Positions 35,669 to 43,431 of a DNA stretch of 64,000 nt are shown here, piece after piece. Made by a program: the position numbers and the translations under genes. Position 1 is the stretch's first letter. The number at the start of each line of letters is the position of its first letter. The notes below the pieces were generated by a model, which was given only the letters and a program-made list of their open reading frames with translations, had not been told where the DNA came from and searched no databases. The stretch is from Gammaproteobacteria bacterium. GTDB lineage: Bacteria; Pseudomonadota; Gammaproteobacteria; Pseudomonadales; Halieaceae. Where the stretch lies: positions 868,001-932,000 of the forward strand of contig JAUHXH010000002.1 of NCBI GenBank assembly GCA_030427085.1, in the 5' to 3' direction.

Positions 35669-36310
35669 ATGAACATCTGCCCGCTGTGTGACAACAGCAT
35701 ATGCCGTCCCTTTCACCGCGATGCCCATCGCGAGTATTTACGCTGTGGACGCTGTGCTCTGGTTTTCGTGCCGCGCGAGTTTTTCCTTTCTCCGGGCGCT
35801 GAGCGCGCCGAATATGACCTGCATCAAAATCACCCGGCTGACCCCGGCTACCGCCATTTTTTGTCGCGCCTGGTCGATCCCCTGTTACTACGATTGGCGC
35901 CGGGAAGTTCCGGGCTCGATTTCGGCTGCGGCCCCGGACCGGCGTTGGCGGCCATGCTGGAAGAGGCCGGGCACCGGGTGCGCCTTTACGACGTGTTTTA
36001 TCGGCCGGACGTTGCCGCGTTGTCAGCGCAGTACGATTTCATCACGGCCACCGAGGTAGTGGAGCACCTGTTTCATCCCGGCCGGGAGCTGGAACGCCTG
36101 TGGGCTTGCCTGCGCCCCGGCGGTTTGCTCGGCATCATGACCAAGCGTGTTCGCAGCGCGGCTGCGTTTGCCAACTGGCACTACAAAAACGATCTGACTC
36201 ACGTGTGTTTCTTCGCTGAAGAAACCTTTGAGTACCTGGCGCGACGTTTCGGGGCGGAGTTGGAGGTAGTGGGCGATGACACGGTAATCTTGCGCAAGCC
36301 TGAATCCTGA
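35669..36310 (+). CDS. SAM-dependent methyltransferase with N-terminal zinc ribbon
   Basis: 213 residues. The N-terminus carries CPLCDNS and, after about 20 residues, CGRCALVFVP, a probable zinc-binding pair. A class I methyltransferase domain of the Methyltransf_23 type follows: motif I is LDFGCGPGPAL near residue 86, then the ITATEVVEHLFHP segment and LRPGGLLGIMTKR. The target is unknown. Such zinc-ribbon methyltransferases are found next to many different genes. It is convergent with the PhaD-like regulator gene, 6 bases away. Confidence 0.82.
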   Translation: MNICPLCDNSICRPFHRDAHREYLRCGRCALVFVPREFFLSPGAERAEYDLHQNHPADPGYRHFLSRLVDPLLLRLAPGSSGLDFGCGPGPALAAMLEEAGHRVRLYDVFYRPDVAALSAQYDFITATEVVEHLFHPGRELERLWACLRPGGLLGIMTKRVRSAAAFANWHYKNDLTHVCFFAEETFEYLARRFGAELEVVGDDTVILRKPES

Positions 36311-36316
36311 TTCACG

Positions 36317-36976
36317 TCAGTTCGGCTCTTTGTGCATCATGCGCTGATAAATCTCCCGGCAATCTTCGTAGAAATTCAGGCTGTCTTCGCCCAGATACGG
36401 GCTGATAGCCGTCATGATTTGCAATACGCCCTGCAAAATACTCACCTGGGGATCGCGGCCGGTGTGCAGTAGCTGGTCGTAGTTGATCCAATAGTTCAGC
36501 GTAAGCGTGAGGTTGTCTACCAGTCGCTCCAGCAAATCCTCATCTGCCTGCAGCACGCGTTGCTGTAGCAAGGTCAGGCAGATGGCGCTCAGCGCACTGC
36601 GTTTCAGTTGTACCAGGCGTTTGAAGCGGCGCCGGATGTCGGGATAGCGTTGCAGAATGTCGTCGAGGTTCTGGTAGAGAAAGCGGTACTGGTACATCTC
36701 CTCGAACAATACGTACAGGTAATACCAATTGGCCTCGATATCACCATCAGTCTCCCCCAGGGGAGCGGTGATAGGCGCATGCAGGGTATCCGCCATCGCC
36801 AGTTCGTACTGCTGGTACAGTTCGGCGATGATTTCGTCTTTGCCCTTGAAGTGGTAATAGAGATTGCCCGGGCTGATATCCAGCTCGTTGGCAATGTCGA
36901 TGGTGGTGGTGTGAGCCTCGCCCTCGTCATTGAACAGGGCGAGCGACGTTACCAGTATGCGATCCCGGGTTTTCAC
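36317..36976 (-). CDS. phaD: TetR-family regulator, PhaD-like
   Basis: 219 residues. It begins MKTRDRILVTSLALFNDEGE, followed by the helix-turn-helix region IANELDISPGNLYYHFKGK. This closely resembles the N-terminus of Pseudomonas PhaD, which controls polyhydroxyalkanoate genes. The C-terminal ligand domain is less conserved, with QYRFLYQNLDDILQRYPDIR as the recognisable part. It lies 17 bases after the PhaF-like gene on the same strand, a pairing also seen in pseudomonad pha clusters, although there phaD comes first. The synthase genes phaC1 and phaC2 are not in the window. Confidence 0.72.
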   Translation of the reverse strand: MKTRDRILVTSLALFNDEGEAHTTTIDIANELDISPGNLYYHFKGKDEIIAELYQQYELAMADTLHAPITAPLGETDGDIEANWYYLYVLFEEMYQYRFLYQNLDDILQRYPDIRRRFKRLVQLKRSALSAICLTLLQQRVLQADEDLLERLVDNLTLTLNYWINYDQLLHTGRDPQVSILQGVLQIMTAISPYLGEDSLNFYEDCREIYQRMMHKEPN

Positions 36977-36993
36977 GGATCCGGGAGCGCCGC

Positions 36994-37608
36994 CTAGCGT
37001 TTAGGTTTGGCGGCGCGTTTGCTCCTGGCCGCGCTGCGTTTCTTTGGGGCGGCCGCTTTTTTAGCAGTAGCTCGCCGGGTGCTGGCTTTACCTTGGATGG
37101 CCGTTTTGGTTGCGGCCTTTTTTGCGGGTGCTTTTTTTGCTGCTGCTTTTTTCGCTGCGGGCTTTTTGGCAGTTGCTTTCTTTTTAGCCGGGGCTTTGCG
37201 AGTGGCTTTTTTCTTCGGCGGATTCAGGTCGATAACGCCCTGGGCTTCAAGCGCTTTGCTGAGTTGGTCCAGACGGGCGGTTAGTTCGTCCACTTTCCGG
37301 TGTAACCCCTGCAGGTCATCGCCAAGGCCCAGGCGGTGGACGCCGAAGTTGTCGCGCACTCGGTTGATCCGTTCTTCCACCGAGCTAAGGCTACTCCGGT
37401 GCCGTTCGGCCGTTTCGCGGGCCTCGCGTTCCAGCGCAGTGCCGGCCTTTACCAGATCCTTGAATAACTTGGGTGGCTCCACGCCTGCACGCTCCAGTCT
37501 GTCCTGTGCATCTTCCACGGCTTTGCCGTAGGCTCCAACGCCCGCTAACCAGATGTTCCGGGCGATCTCACCGGCCTTGTCGGCAACATTGCTTTTATCG
37601 TCGCTCAT
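36994..37608 (-). CDS. phaF: Phasin-like PhaF protein with histone-like C-terminal tail
   Basis: 204 residues. The N-terminal part (about 5-60) is a phasin-like amphipathic domain: NIWLAGVGAYGKAVEDAQ and RLERAGVEPPKLFKDLV. A coiled coil follows at about 95-125 (HRKVDELTARLDQLSKALEAQ, shown in part). Residues 132-204 are an AAKKP-type histone H1-like tail made mostly of Lys, Ala and Pro. This matches PhaF of pseudomonads, which coats polyhydroxyalkanoate granules and ties them to the nucleoid. A strong AGGAGG lies 5 bases before the ATG. Binding to granules and DNA is inferred. Confidence 0.82.
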   Translation of the reverse strand: MSDDKSNVADKAGEIARNIWLAGVGAYGKAVEDAQDRLERAGVEPPKLFKDLVKAGTALEREARETAERHRSSLSSVEERINRVRDNFGVHRLGLGDDLQGLHRKVDELTARLDQLSKALEAQGVIDLNPPKKKATRKAPAKKKATAKKPAAKKAAAKKAPAKKAATKTAIQGKASTRRATAKKAAAPKKRSAARSKRAAKPKR

Positions 37609-37688
37609 GAGGGCCTCCTTTTGTAGGGGTGGTGGGCGACTATTTAAGCACAGATGCGGGTGAGCGGGGAAAGCTCGAAGCGAAATAG

Positions 37689-37713
37689 CGGCCGCTCAGG
37701 AATTGAGCGGCCG
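37689..37713 (-). terminator. Hairpin terminator of the exported methyltransferase gene
   Basis: CGGCCGCTCA (37689-37698) pairs perfectly with TGAGCGGCCG (37704-37713) around a 5-base loop, 16 bases after the stop on the minus strand. CTATTTCG follows. It separates this gene from phaF. Confidence 0.65.
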
Positions 37714-37729
37714 GTGAGTCGTGGTCAGG

Positions 37730-38566
37730 TCAGGCGGGCTTTCGGAACAGCAGCGTCATGCGGTTGGATTCACCGATCGCCTTCATCTCTTCTTTCAGCT
37801 CCGGGTTATCCCGACTGGTGGCGTAGGTAGGGGGGAGGCGCCAAACGATATCGCCTTCTCTGGCCTGGTCTTTGGGGTTGGCGTTGATGTCGGATTCACC
37901 GACCAACTCAAAACCGGCCGCTTCCAGTTTCTTCACCAGAAAATCCCGTTTCAGATAGCCAGAGCTACCGTCTGCCCAATCGTCGGAACGGTCGGGCCGG
38001 GCTTCGTGTTGCACCACGCCGAGAACACCGCCGGGCTTGAGGATGTCGTACACATTGGCAACGGCGGTATCCAGGTATCCGCCCTTGTCATTGAAACGGG
38101 CCAGGTTGTGGAAGGCGCGGATGAATATTGCGGCGTCTGCGCTGCCTTTCATTGCGTCTGGTAATGCGCCGAGGACAAATGCGCCGGCACTGGCACCTTT
38201 TTCACCGCCCCAGGTGGAAGCTTCCGCGGTCCAGTCGCTGGTCCAGGATTTTTTCTTTTCCAGCATCTCGGGTGTGGCAAAGCTGAACATGGCGTACATG
38301 TCCGGAGCGTAGTCGGCACCGATGACTTTGCCGTCCGACCCCAGATAGGGCATCAGAATTTTGGTGTACCAGCCGCGGCCGGGTAGCGCTTCCACGACGG
38401 TCATACCGGGTTTGATGCCGAAGAACTTCAGAGTCTCGGCCGGGTGGCGATACTCATAGCGGGCCTGTACTTCTTCCGGTTGGGCTTTTAACACTTTTTC
38501 CAGATCGCCAGCACTGGCCAGGCTGGCACAGAGGGCGAGGGGCAGTGCGAGTATTGCTGAGCGCAT
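37730..38566 (-). CDS. Exported class I methyltransferase-like protein
   Basis: 278 residues. MRSAILALPLALCASLASAGD is a signal peptide, likely cut after ASA. The mature part resembles a class I SAM-dependent methyltransferase: KPGMTVVEALPGRGWYTKIL at motif I, GKVIGADYAP at motif II and PGGVLGVVQHEARP at a later strand. It belongs to the exported predicted-methyltransferase group (COG4798). SAM is not expected in the periplasm, so its activity is in doubt. A promoter-like pair lies at 38609-38635. It sits between the two phasin-like genes on the same strand but has its own promoter and terminator. Confidence 0.82.
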   Translation of the reverse strand: MRSAILALPLALCASLASAGDLEKVLKAQPEEVQARYEYRHPAETLKFFGIKPGMTVVEALPGRGWYTKILMPYLGSDGKVIGADYAPDMYAMFSFATPEMLEKKKSWTSDWTAEASTWGGEKGASAGAFVLGALPDAMKGSADAAIFIRAFHNLARFNDKGGYLDTAVANVYDILKPGGVLGVVQHEARPDRSDDWADGSSGYLKRDFLVKKLEAAGFELVGESDINANPKDQAREGDIVWRLPPTYATSRDNPELKEEMKAIGESNRMTLLFRKPA

Positions 38567-38608
38567 GGTGGTGTCTCCACTTCATCGAGGGATTGCAGGG
38601 CCACCATT

Positions 38609-38635
38609 AGTATAGAAGGCTGCGACGGGGTGCAA
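38609..38635 (-). promoter_or_regulatory. Possible promoter of the exported methyltransferase gene
   Basis: On the minus strand, TTGCAC (38630-38635) and TATACT (38609-38614) are 15 bases apart, 43 bases before the ATG. The spacer is short but both boxes are good. Confidence 0.45.
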
Positions 38636-38709
38636 GTTTGACGCGATGAAGTGAGTTGGGGGTGAGGTGAATGCTCGGGACGTACCGCCCATCCCTGGAC
38701 ATAAAAAAA

Positions 38710-38729
38710 GGGCCACACGAGTGTGGCCC
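38710..38729 (-). terminator. Rho-independent terminator of the AT-hook phasin gene
   Basis: GGGCCACAC (38710-38718) pairs with GTGTGGCCC (38721-38729). On the minus strand a run of seven T follows directly. This is the clearest intrinsic terminator in the window, 36 bases after the stop. Confidence 0.9.
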
Positions 38730-38764
38730 TGAACGCATCCTGCATGAGGCAGGACAAAACAATA

Positions 38765-39316
38765 TTAAGCAGCGCGGCTCAGGCCTGACTTCAGCTCGTC
38801 GAAACGCTCGCGGGCTTTCTCCAGCTGACCTTCCAGGTCGAGATCCTGCTCCAGTTTGTCGAAGCGCTTTTTCGCTTGCTTCTCTACCTTTTCACCGCGC
38901 TTGACCAGCTCGGTGTAGAGCTTGTCGGCTTTCTTGCGGTTGGTGTCGATGCGCTTCTGAACAGTTTTGAACTGGTCTTCAGCTTCGTCGAATACCTTGC
39001 CGTAGAAGCCCAGGCTGGCCAGGAACAGCTTGCGGCTGTTTTCCTGAACCTGCTTGACCACTTTACGGCCTTCTTTTTCAACCAGTTCCATCTGCTCGGT
39101 GACGTCTTCGACCTGATCGGTCACTTCGTCAGCGATCTTGCGGCTGGTTTTGCGAACTTTGCCTACCAGTTTGGGCTCGGTCTTACGGGGACGACCGGGG
39201 CCACGACGGGCAGTGGTCTTCTTGGCCGGCGCCTTGCGAGTCGCTTTCTTGGCGGCTGGCTTGCGCTTCGCCTTGGGTTTGGCGGTTGCTGTCGCTTTGG
39301 CTGCTGCTTCTGCCAT
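38765..39316 (-). CDS. Phasin-like protein with N-terminal histone-like tail and AT-hook
   Basis: 183 residues. Residues 1-40 are Lys/Ala/Pro-rich and histone H1-like. They run into an AT-hook core GPGRPRK at 39-45. The rest is a phasin-type domain: NSRKLFLASLGFYGKVFDEAE at about 92-112 (shown in part), then charged helices with strong coiled-coil character to the end. Thus the basic region is at the N-terminus, the reverse of the PhaF-like protein 1.2 kb downstream. It probably binds polyhydroxyalkanoate granules and DNA. GAGGAG precedes the ATG. It ends in a strong terminator, so it is transcribed alone. Confidence 0.82.
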   Translation of the reverse strand: MAEAAAKATATAKPKAKRKPAAKKATRKAPAKKTTARRGPGRPRKTEPKLVGKVRKTSRKIADEVTDQVEDVTEQMELVEKEGRKVVKQVQENSRKLFLASLGFYGKVFDEAEDQFKTVQKRIDTNRKKADKLYTELVKRGEKVEKQAKKRFDKLEQDLDLEGQLEKARERFDELKSGLSRAA

Positions 39317-39380
39317 GATGTTAACTCCTCATAGGTACTGTGGCGCGGGCTCGTCCCGCTCACTGGGGAGCACAATAGGC

Positions 39381-39404
39381 AAAAAAATTAGAATGATCCT
39401 TCTA
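39381..39404 (-). terminator. Weak terminator after lnt, or phasin promoter element
   Basis: On the minus strand TAGAA and TTCTA (39400-39404 and 39389-39393) form a 5-bp stem with a 6-base loop, followed by ATTTTTTT. It may end the ybeZ-lnt operon. The same stretch shows TTGTCT and TCTAAT 18 bases apart, so it could also hold the promoter of the AT-hook phasin gene with a small palindrome over it. Confidence 0.4.
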
Positions 39405-39428
39405 GAAATCAGACAAAATTTTGCCGAT

Positions 39429-40976
39429 TTACCGGGTACGGGCGTCCCGCCAGAAGGTCCTGAACAGTACCTGCATCCCCAACAGGGCGAAAAAGCAGGC
39501 CAATAGCACCGGTCGGGAGCCGAAGCTGCTGAAGGGGGTATTGCCCAGCATGACCTCTACTTCACCCTCGAGTACCGCCGTTTCAAACTGCGGTGCCCGG
39601 GCAGTGATCTCGCCGCGGTGGTTGACGATGGCGGTCACGCCGTTGTTGGTGCCGCGGATCAGGTAGCGTCCGTTTTCCAGCGCCCGCATGCGGGCCATCT
39701 GCAGGTGTTGCAGGGGGCCGATCGACTTGCCGAACCAGCTGTCATTGCTGATGGTGATCAACAGGTCGGCGTTGCGGGCACTGTGGGCAACCAGGTCGGG
39801 GTAGACGATCTCGTAGCAAATGAAGGGCGCCAATCGGTAGGACAGGGCGCGCAGGTTGTCCTGTCGGGGACTGCCGGCGCTGAACGCAGACATGGGCAGG
39901 TCAAAAAAGGCAATCAGGCCACGCAGCCACTGCTCCAGCGGCACGTATTCGCCGAAGGGGACCAGGCGCTGTTTGTGGTACACACCGGTGCCTTCACCCA
40001 GCGACACGATACTGTTGTAGTAGCCTTTGCCGTCTTCGCGCAGCCAGGGGATGCCCGTGATCAGGGCCGAATGGCTGGCGCGGGCCTGCTGTGACAGCGG
40101 ATCGAGGAAGTCCCGCGCACGCTGGTAGTAGTTGGGGATGGCGGACTCGGGCCAGATGATGATGTCTTTGCCCAGCAGGGATTCAGTGGCGCTCTGGTAC
40201 GCCGCCAGGGTCGGCCGGTAGTACTCGGGCCGCCACTTCAGTTCCTGGGGAATGTTGGCCTGCACCAGTGCCACCTGCAGGGGTTTTTTGATGGCCGGTG
40301 CCACCCATTCCACGGGCCGTAGTACGGCGCCGCCGATCCACAGGGTGGCGATGATTACACCGTAGGTCAGCGCGGAATTCAGCGCCTTGCGCCGCCAGGC
40401 CAGGAACAGGCAACTGGCGGTGAGGGCGGCCACCAGCGACAGGCTGTACACGCCGAGGATCGGCGCCCAGCCAGCAATGGGGGTATCCAGATAGGCATTG
40501 CCGAGATAGAGCCAGGGAAAGCCGGTCAGCAGCCACGAGCGGAGCCACTCAAACAGCACCCACAGGCTGGGGAAGCCCAGCAACATACCACCGGGAAGTT
40601 GTCGTACCCAGGCGACATAAATCCAGGCAAAGGCGGCGTGGAACAGCGCCAGCCCCGCGCAGAACAGGGCTGTAAGGAAGGCTGCCAACGGTACGCTGGC
40701 GCTGCCGTGCACCTGAATGGACACATAAACCCAGGACACACCACTGCCAAACAGTCCCAGGCCGTACAGCCAGCCCCGCCACAGGGCCTGGCGGCGATTG
40801 CAGTCCAGCAGGCAGTAAAGATAGATAAAACAGGAAGCGATGCCTACCGGCCAGAGGTCGTAAGGCGCCAGGGCAAATGGGAGGATCGCGCCGGCAATCA
40901 GCGCCAGCAGCGCCCGCAGCAGGGGGCGCGAGCCCGCGGTGGTCCCCAGGAAGGCAAACTCCCTTGCCTTGACCAC
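39429..40976 (-). CDS. lnt: Apolipoprotein N-acyltransferase
   Basis: 515 residues. Lnt adds the third acyl chain to lipoproteins in the inner membrane. Several membrane helices span residues 15-215, followed by a periplasmic nitrilase-like domain. The Glu-Lys-Cys triad is visible: WPESAIPNYY, VYHKQRLVPFGEYVP and FICYEIVYPDL. Two lipoprotein genes in this window, the FKBP and the sulfatase-like one, encode likely substrates. The start is GTG at 40976, 3 bases after the corC stop. It is the last gene of ybeZ-ybeY-corC-lnt. The usual lnt-leuS neighbourhood is replaced here by the phasin gene. Confidence 0.96.
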   Translation of the reverse strand: MVKAREFAFLGTTAGSRPLLRALLALIAGAILPFALAPYDLWPVGIASCFIYLYCLLDCNRRQALWRGWLYGLGLFGSGVSWVYVSIQVHGSASVPLAAFLTALFCAGLALFHAAFAWIYVAWVRQLPGGMLLGFPSLWVLFEWLRSWLLTGFPWLYLGNAYLDTPIAGWAPILGVYSLSLVAALTASCLFLAWRRKALNSALTYGVIIATLWIGGAVLRPVEWVAPAIKKPLQVALVQANIPQELKWRPEYYRPTLAAYQSATESLLGKDIIIWPESAIPNYYQRARDFLDPLSQQARASHSALITGIPWLREDGKGYYNSIVSLGEGTGVYHKQRLVPFGEYVPLEQWLRGLIAFFDLPMSAFSAGSPRQDNLRALSYRLAPFICYEIVYPDLVAHSARNADLLITISNDSWFGKSIGPLQHLQMARMRALENGRYLIRGTNNGVTAIVNHRGEITARAPQFETAVLEGEVEVMLGNTPFSSFGSRPVLLACFFALLGMQVLFRTFWRDARTR

Positions 40977-40979
40977 CGT

Positions 40980-41825
40980 TTAGCGGGCCAGGAATTTCAG
41001 GCGCAGGCTGTTGATCCGGCGCTGGTCGGCATTGATGACCTTGAATTCCAGGTCGTCGATTTCCGTAGTTTCATTCCGTGTGGGCATGTGCCCGAAGGCA
41101 TTGATCACCAGGCCGCCGATGGTGTCGAACTCCTCGTCGGAGAAATCCCGCTCGAAGTAGTTGTTGAACTCATCAATGGGTGTCAGCGCCTGAACGATGT
41201 AGTCGTTGTCGGTGATCTTGCGGATGAAACGGTCGGTTTCAACGTCGGTTTCGTCCTCGATTTCGCCAACGATCTCCTCCAGCACATCCTCGATGGTGAC
41301 CAGCCCGGCAACACCGCCGTACTCATCAATCACGATGGCCATGTGGTTCCGGTTCTGGCGGAACTCGCGCAGCAACACGTTGAGGCGTTTGCTCTCCGGC
41401 ACCACGTTGGCAGGGCGCAGCAGCGCTTCTATATGGAAGTTGTCGTGTTCCTTGTGCAGGATCTGAGGCAGTAGGTCCTTCGCCAGCAGAATACCCAGCA
41501 CTTCATCGGGGCTGTCACCAATCACCGGGTAGCGGGAGTGGGCGCTGCGAATGATCTGGGGCAGCATTTCCTCCAGTGAACACTCGGCCTTGATCACTTC
41601 CATCTGGGAGCGGGGTACCATGATGTCCCGGGCCTGCATGTCGCTAACCTGCATGGCGCCCTCGATGATGCCGTGGGCGTCGAGATCGATGACCTCATTT
41701 TCGGCGGCCAGGGCCAGTACCTGTTCCAGGTCGCCGCGGGTTCTGGGTTCCGAGGAAAAGGCCGTGGCGATTTTCTCGATCCAGGATCGATCGTCCGACT
41801 CGCCGCCGGTCCGGTCTTCGCTCAT
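40980..41825 (-). CDS. corC: CorC/YbeX-type CBS domain protein
   Basis: 281 residues, soluble. Two CBS domains lie at about 70-190 (MQARDIMVPRSQMEVIKAE and RQNRNHMAIVIDEYGGVAGLVT, shown in part). A C-terminal CorC_HlyC transporter-associated domain follows (FDTIGGLVINAFGHMPTRNE). YbeX/CorC has been linked to magnesium and cobalt efflux and, more recently, to ribosome and rRNA metabolism. The gene lies 1 base after ybeY and 3 before lnt, in the conserved operon. Confidence 0.95.
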   Translation of the reverse strand: MSEDRTGGESDDRSWIEKIATAFSSEPRTRGDLEQVLALAAENEVIDLDAHGIIEGAMQVSDMQARDIMVPRSQMEVIKAECSLEEMLPQIIRSAHSRYPVIGDSPDEVLGILLAKDLLPQILHKEHDNFHIEALLRPANVVPESKRLNVLLREFRQNRNHMAIVIDEYGGVAGLVTIEDVLEEIVGEIEDETDVETDRFIRKITDNDYIVQALTPIDEFNNYFERDFSDEEFDTIGGLVINAFGHMPTRNETTEIDDLEFKVINADQRRINSLRLKFLAR

Positions 41826-41826
41826 G

Positions 41827-42300
41827 TCAGTTCATGCTCCGAATACTTAAGTCGCCCTCGTAGGGGCAGGGTATGTTCATGCCGGCGAGGATAGCGGTTT
41901 CCAGCGCTTCCATTTCCTCGGCTTCGGCGTCGATGATGTGGTCGTACCCCAGCAGGTGCAGGGTACCGTGTACGGTCAGGTGGGCCCAGTGGGATGCGAG
42001 GGTTTTGCCTTGCTCCGCCGCTTCGCGGCTGACCACCGGGGCGCAGATAACGATGTCGCCCAGCAGGGGGATGTCCACCTCCGGCGGCAGGTCGGCAGGG
42101 AAGGACAGCACATTGGTCGGACGGGGCTTGTCGCGGTAGCGGCCGTTCAACTCCGTCATTTCGTCGTTATCCACCAGGCGTACGGTGAGTTCGGCTTCTT
42201 CGCGGCGGCCGGCGAGTGCAGCGCTAATCCAACTGCGTATGTCGTCCTCGTCGGGCACGGCTTCGGTGCTGGCGTTCTGGATATCCACGGTGAGGATCAC
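41827..42300 (-). CDS. ybeY: Endoribonuclease YbeY
   Basis: 157 residues. YbeY is a zinc-dependent RNase involved in 16S rRNA 3'-end maturation and ribosome quality control. The metal motif is [11 protein letters not shown], with the three histidines present. RPTNVLSFP precedes it as usual. Start is GTG at 42300, overlapping the phoH stop by 4 bases (GTGA), so translation is probably coupled. Confidence 0.97.
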   Translation of the reverse strand: MILTVDIQNASTEAVPDEDDIRSWISAALAGRREEAELTVRLVDNDEMTELNGRYRDKPRPTNVLSFPADLPPEVDIPLLGDIVICAPVVSREAAEQGKTLASHWAHLTVHGTLHLLGYDHIIDAEAEEMEALETAILAGMNIPCPYEGDLSIRSMN

Positions 42301-43352
42301 TGGCGGGATTTATCCAGCGGGGCGGCCTGCCCTTCGTGGCGGTCGTAGGCTTCCACAATGCGCTGGACTACAGGATGGCGCACCACGTCCTTGTTCTGGA
42401 ACCAGGTGAAGCCGATGCCGTCCACGCCGTCCAGGATGTTCACCACATGGGTGAGGCCAGACTGGGAGCCGCGGGGCAGGTCGATCTGGGTGGCGTCACC
42501 GGTAATCACCGCCGTGGAGCCGAAGCCAATACGGGTGAGGAACATTTTCATCTGTTCCCGGGTGGTGTTCTGGGCTTCGTCCAGAATGATAAAGGCGTTG
42601 TTCAGGGTGCGACCGCGCATGAAGGCCAGTGGCGCTACCTCGATGATGTTTTTCTCGATGTAGCGGTTCACCGTTTCGAAGCCGAGCATTTCGTACAGGG
42701 CGTCGTAGAGCGGGCGCAGATAGGGGTCGATTTTCTGGCTCAGGTCGCCGGGCAGGAAGCCGAGTTTTTCGCCGGCTTCTACCGCGGGGCGTACCAGCAG
42801 GATGCGTCGCACGCGTTCTTCCAGCAGGGCTTCCACCGCACAGGCCACCGCGAGATAGGTTTTGCCGGTACCGGCGGGGCCGATGCCGAAATTGATGTCG
42901 TTGCGGGCGATGGTGCGTACGTAACCCTGCTGGTTTTTACCGCGGGGTTTGACCGAGGCGCGCTTGGTGCGGATGACGTGGATGGCCTCCACTGAGGCGT
43001 CTATAACGGGTGTGCCGGCCGCCGGGGCACCGGTCGACGATACGTCGGTAGCCGATTCAGCAGCCACCTGTTCCAGGCCCGCCTGCTGCAGTTGCAGGTG
43101 CAGCGATTCGGGGCTGATGCCCACACCCTGGCAGATCTCGGCGTACAGATGCTTCAACAGGGCAGCCGCTTCGTCCACACGGGCGTCGGGCCCGCTGATC
43201 TGGAACAGGTTGCCTCGGGCGTTGATCTGGACATTGAGCCGCTCTTCGATCTGGCGCAAATGTGCATCGAACTGGCCACACAACATGGCCAGATGGCGGG
43301 CGTCATTGGGTTCGAGGGTGAGGGTGTGCTGGTTTGCGGAGTCTTCGTTCAA
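42297..43352 (-). CDS. ybeZ: PhoH family ATPase YbeZ
   Basis: 351 residues. It has a KH-like N-terminal part and a PhoH ATPase domain with Walker [12 protein letters not shown] and Walker [13 protein letters not shown]. YbeZ binds YbeY and probably helps in RNA processing. The start is TTG at 43352; the sequence from there ([20 protein letters not shown]) aligns with the E. coli N-terminus. The Shine-Dalgarno is weak. It is the first gene of the operon. A promoter lies at 43391-43418 inside a 9-bp inverted repeat. Confidence 0.95.
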   Translation of the reverse strand: MNEDSANQHTLTLEPNDARHLAMLCGQFDAHLRQIEERLNVQINARGNLFQISGPDARVDEAAALLKHLYAEICQGVGISPESLHLQLQQAGLEQVAAESATDVSSTGAPAAGTPVIDASVEAIHVIRTKRASVKPRGKNQQGYVRTIARNDINFGIGPAGTGKTYLAVACAVEALLEERVRRILLVRPAVEAGEKLGFLPGDLSQKIDPYLRPLYDALYEMLGFETVNRYIEKNIIEVAPLAFMRGRTLNNAFIILDEAQNTTREQMKMFLTRIGFGSTAVITGDATQIDLPRGSQSGLTHVVNILDGVDGIGFTWFQNKDVVRHPVVQRIVEAYDRHEGQAAPLDKSRQ

Positions 43353-43390
43353 AATCGGTTTCGGCCACTCAGGGCAGTTATAGTGATTAA

Positions 43391-43418
43391 AGAATATACA
43401 GGATTAGCCCTGAGTCAA
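43391..43418 (-). promoter_or_regulatory. Sigma-70-like promoter of ybeZ-ybeY-corC-lnt
   Basis: On the minus strand, TTGACT (43413-43418) and TATTCT (43391-43396) are 16 bases apart. ACTCAGGGC at 43367-43375 and its exact reverse complement GCCCTGAGT at 43407-43415 flank the -10 box, and the second arm overlaps the -35 box. Confidence 0.55.
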
Positions 43419-43431
43419 TGCGCGCGGCGGT

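Noticed and set aside
37010-37230. Apparent DNA repeats rich in GCTTTTTT and similar
   Set aside because: They encode the Lys/Ala tail of the PhaF-like protein. This is low-complexity coding sequence, not a DNA repeat element.
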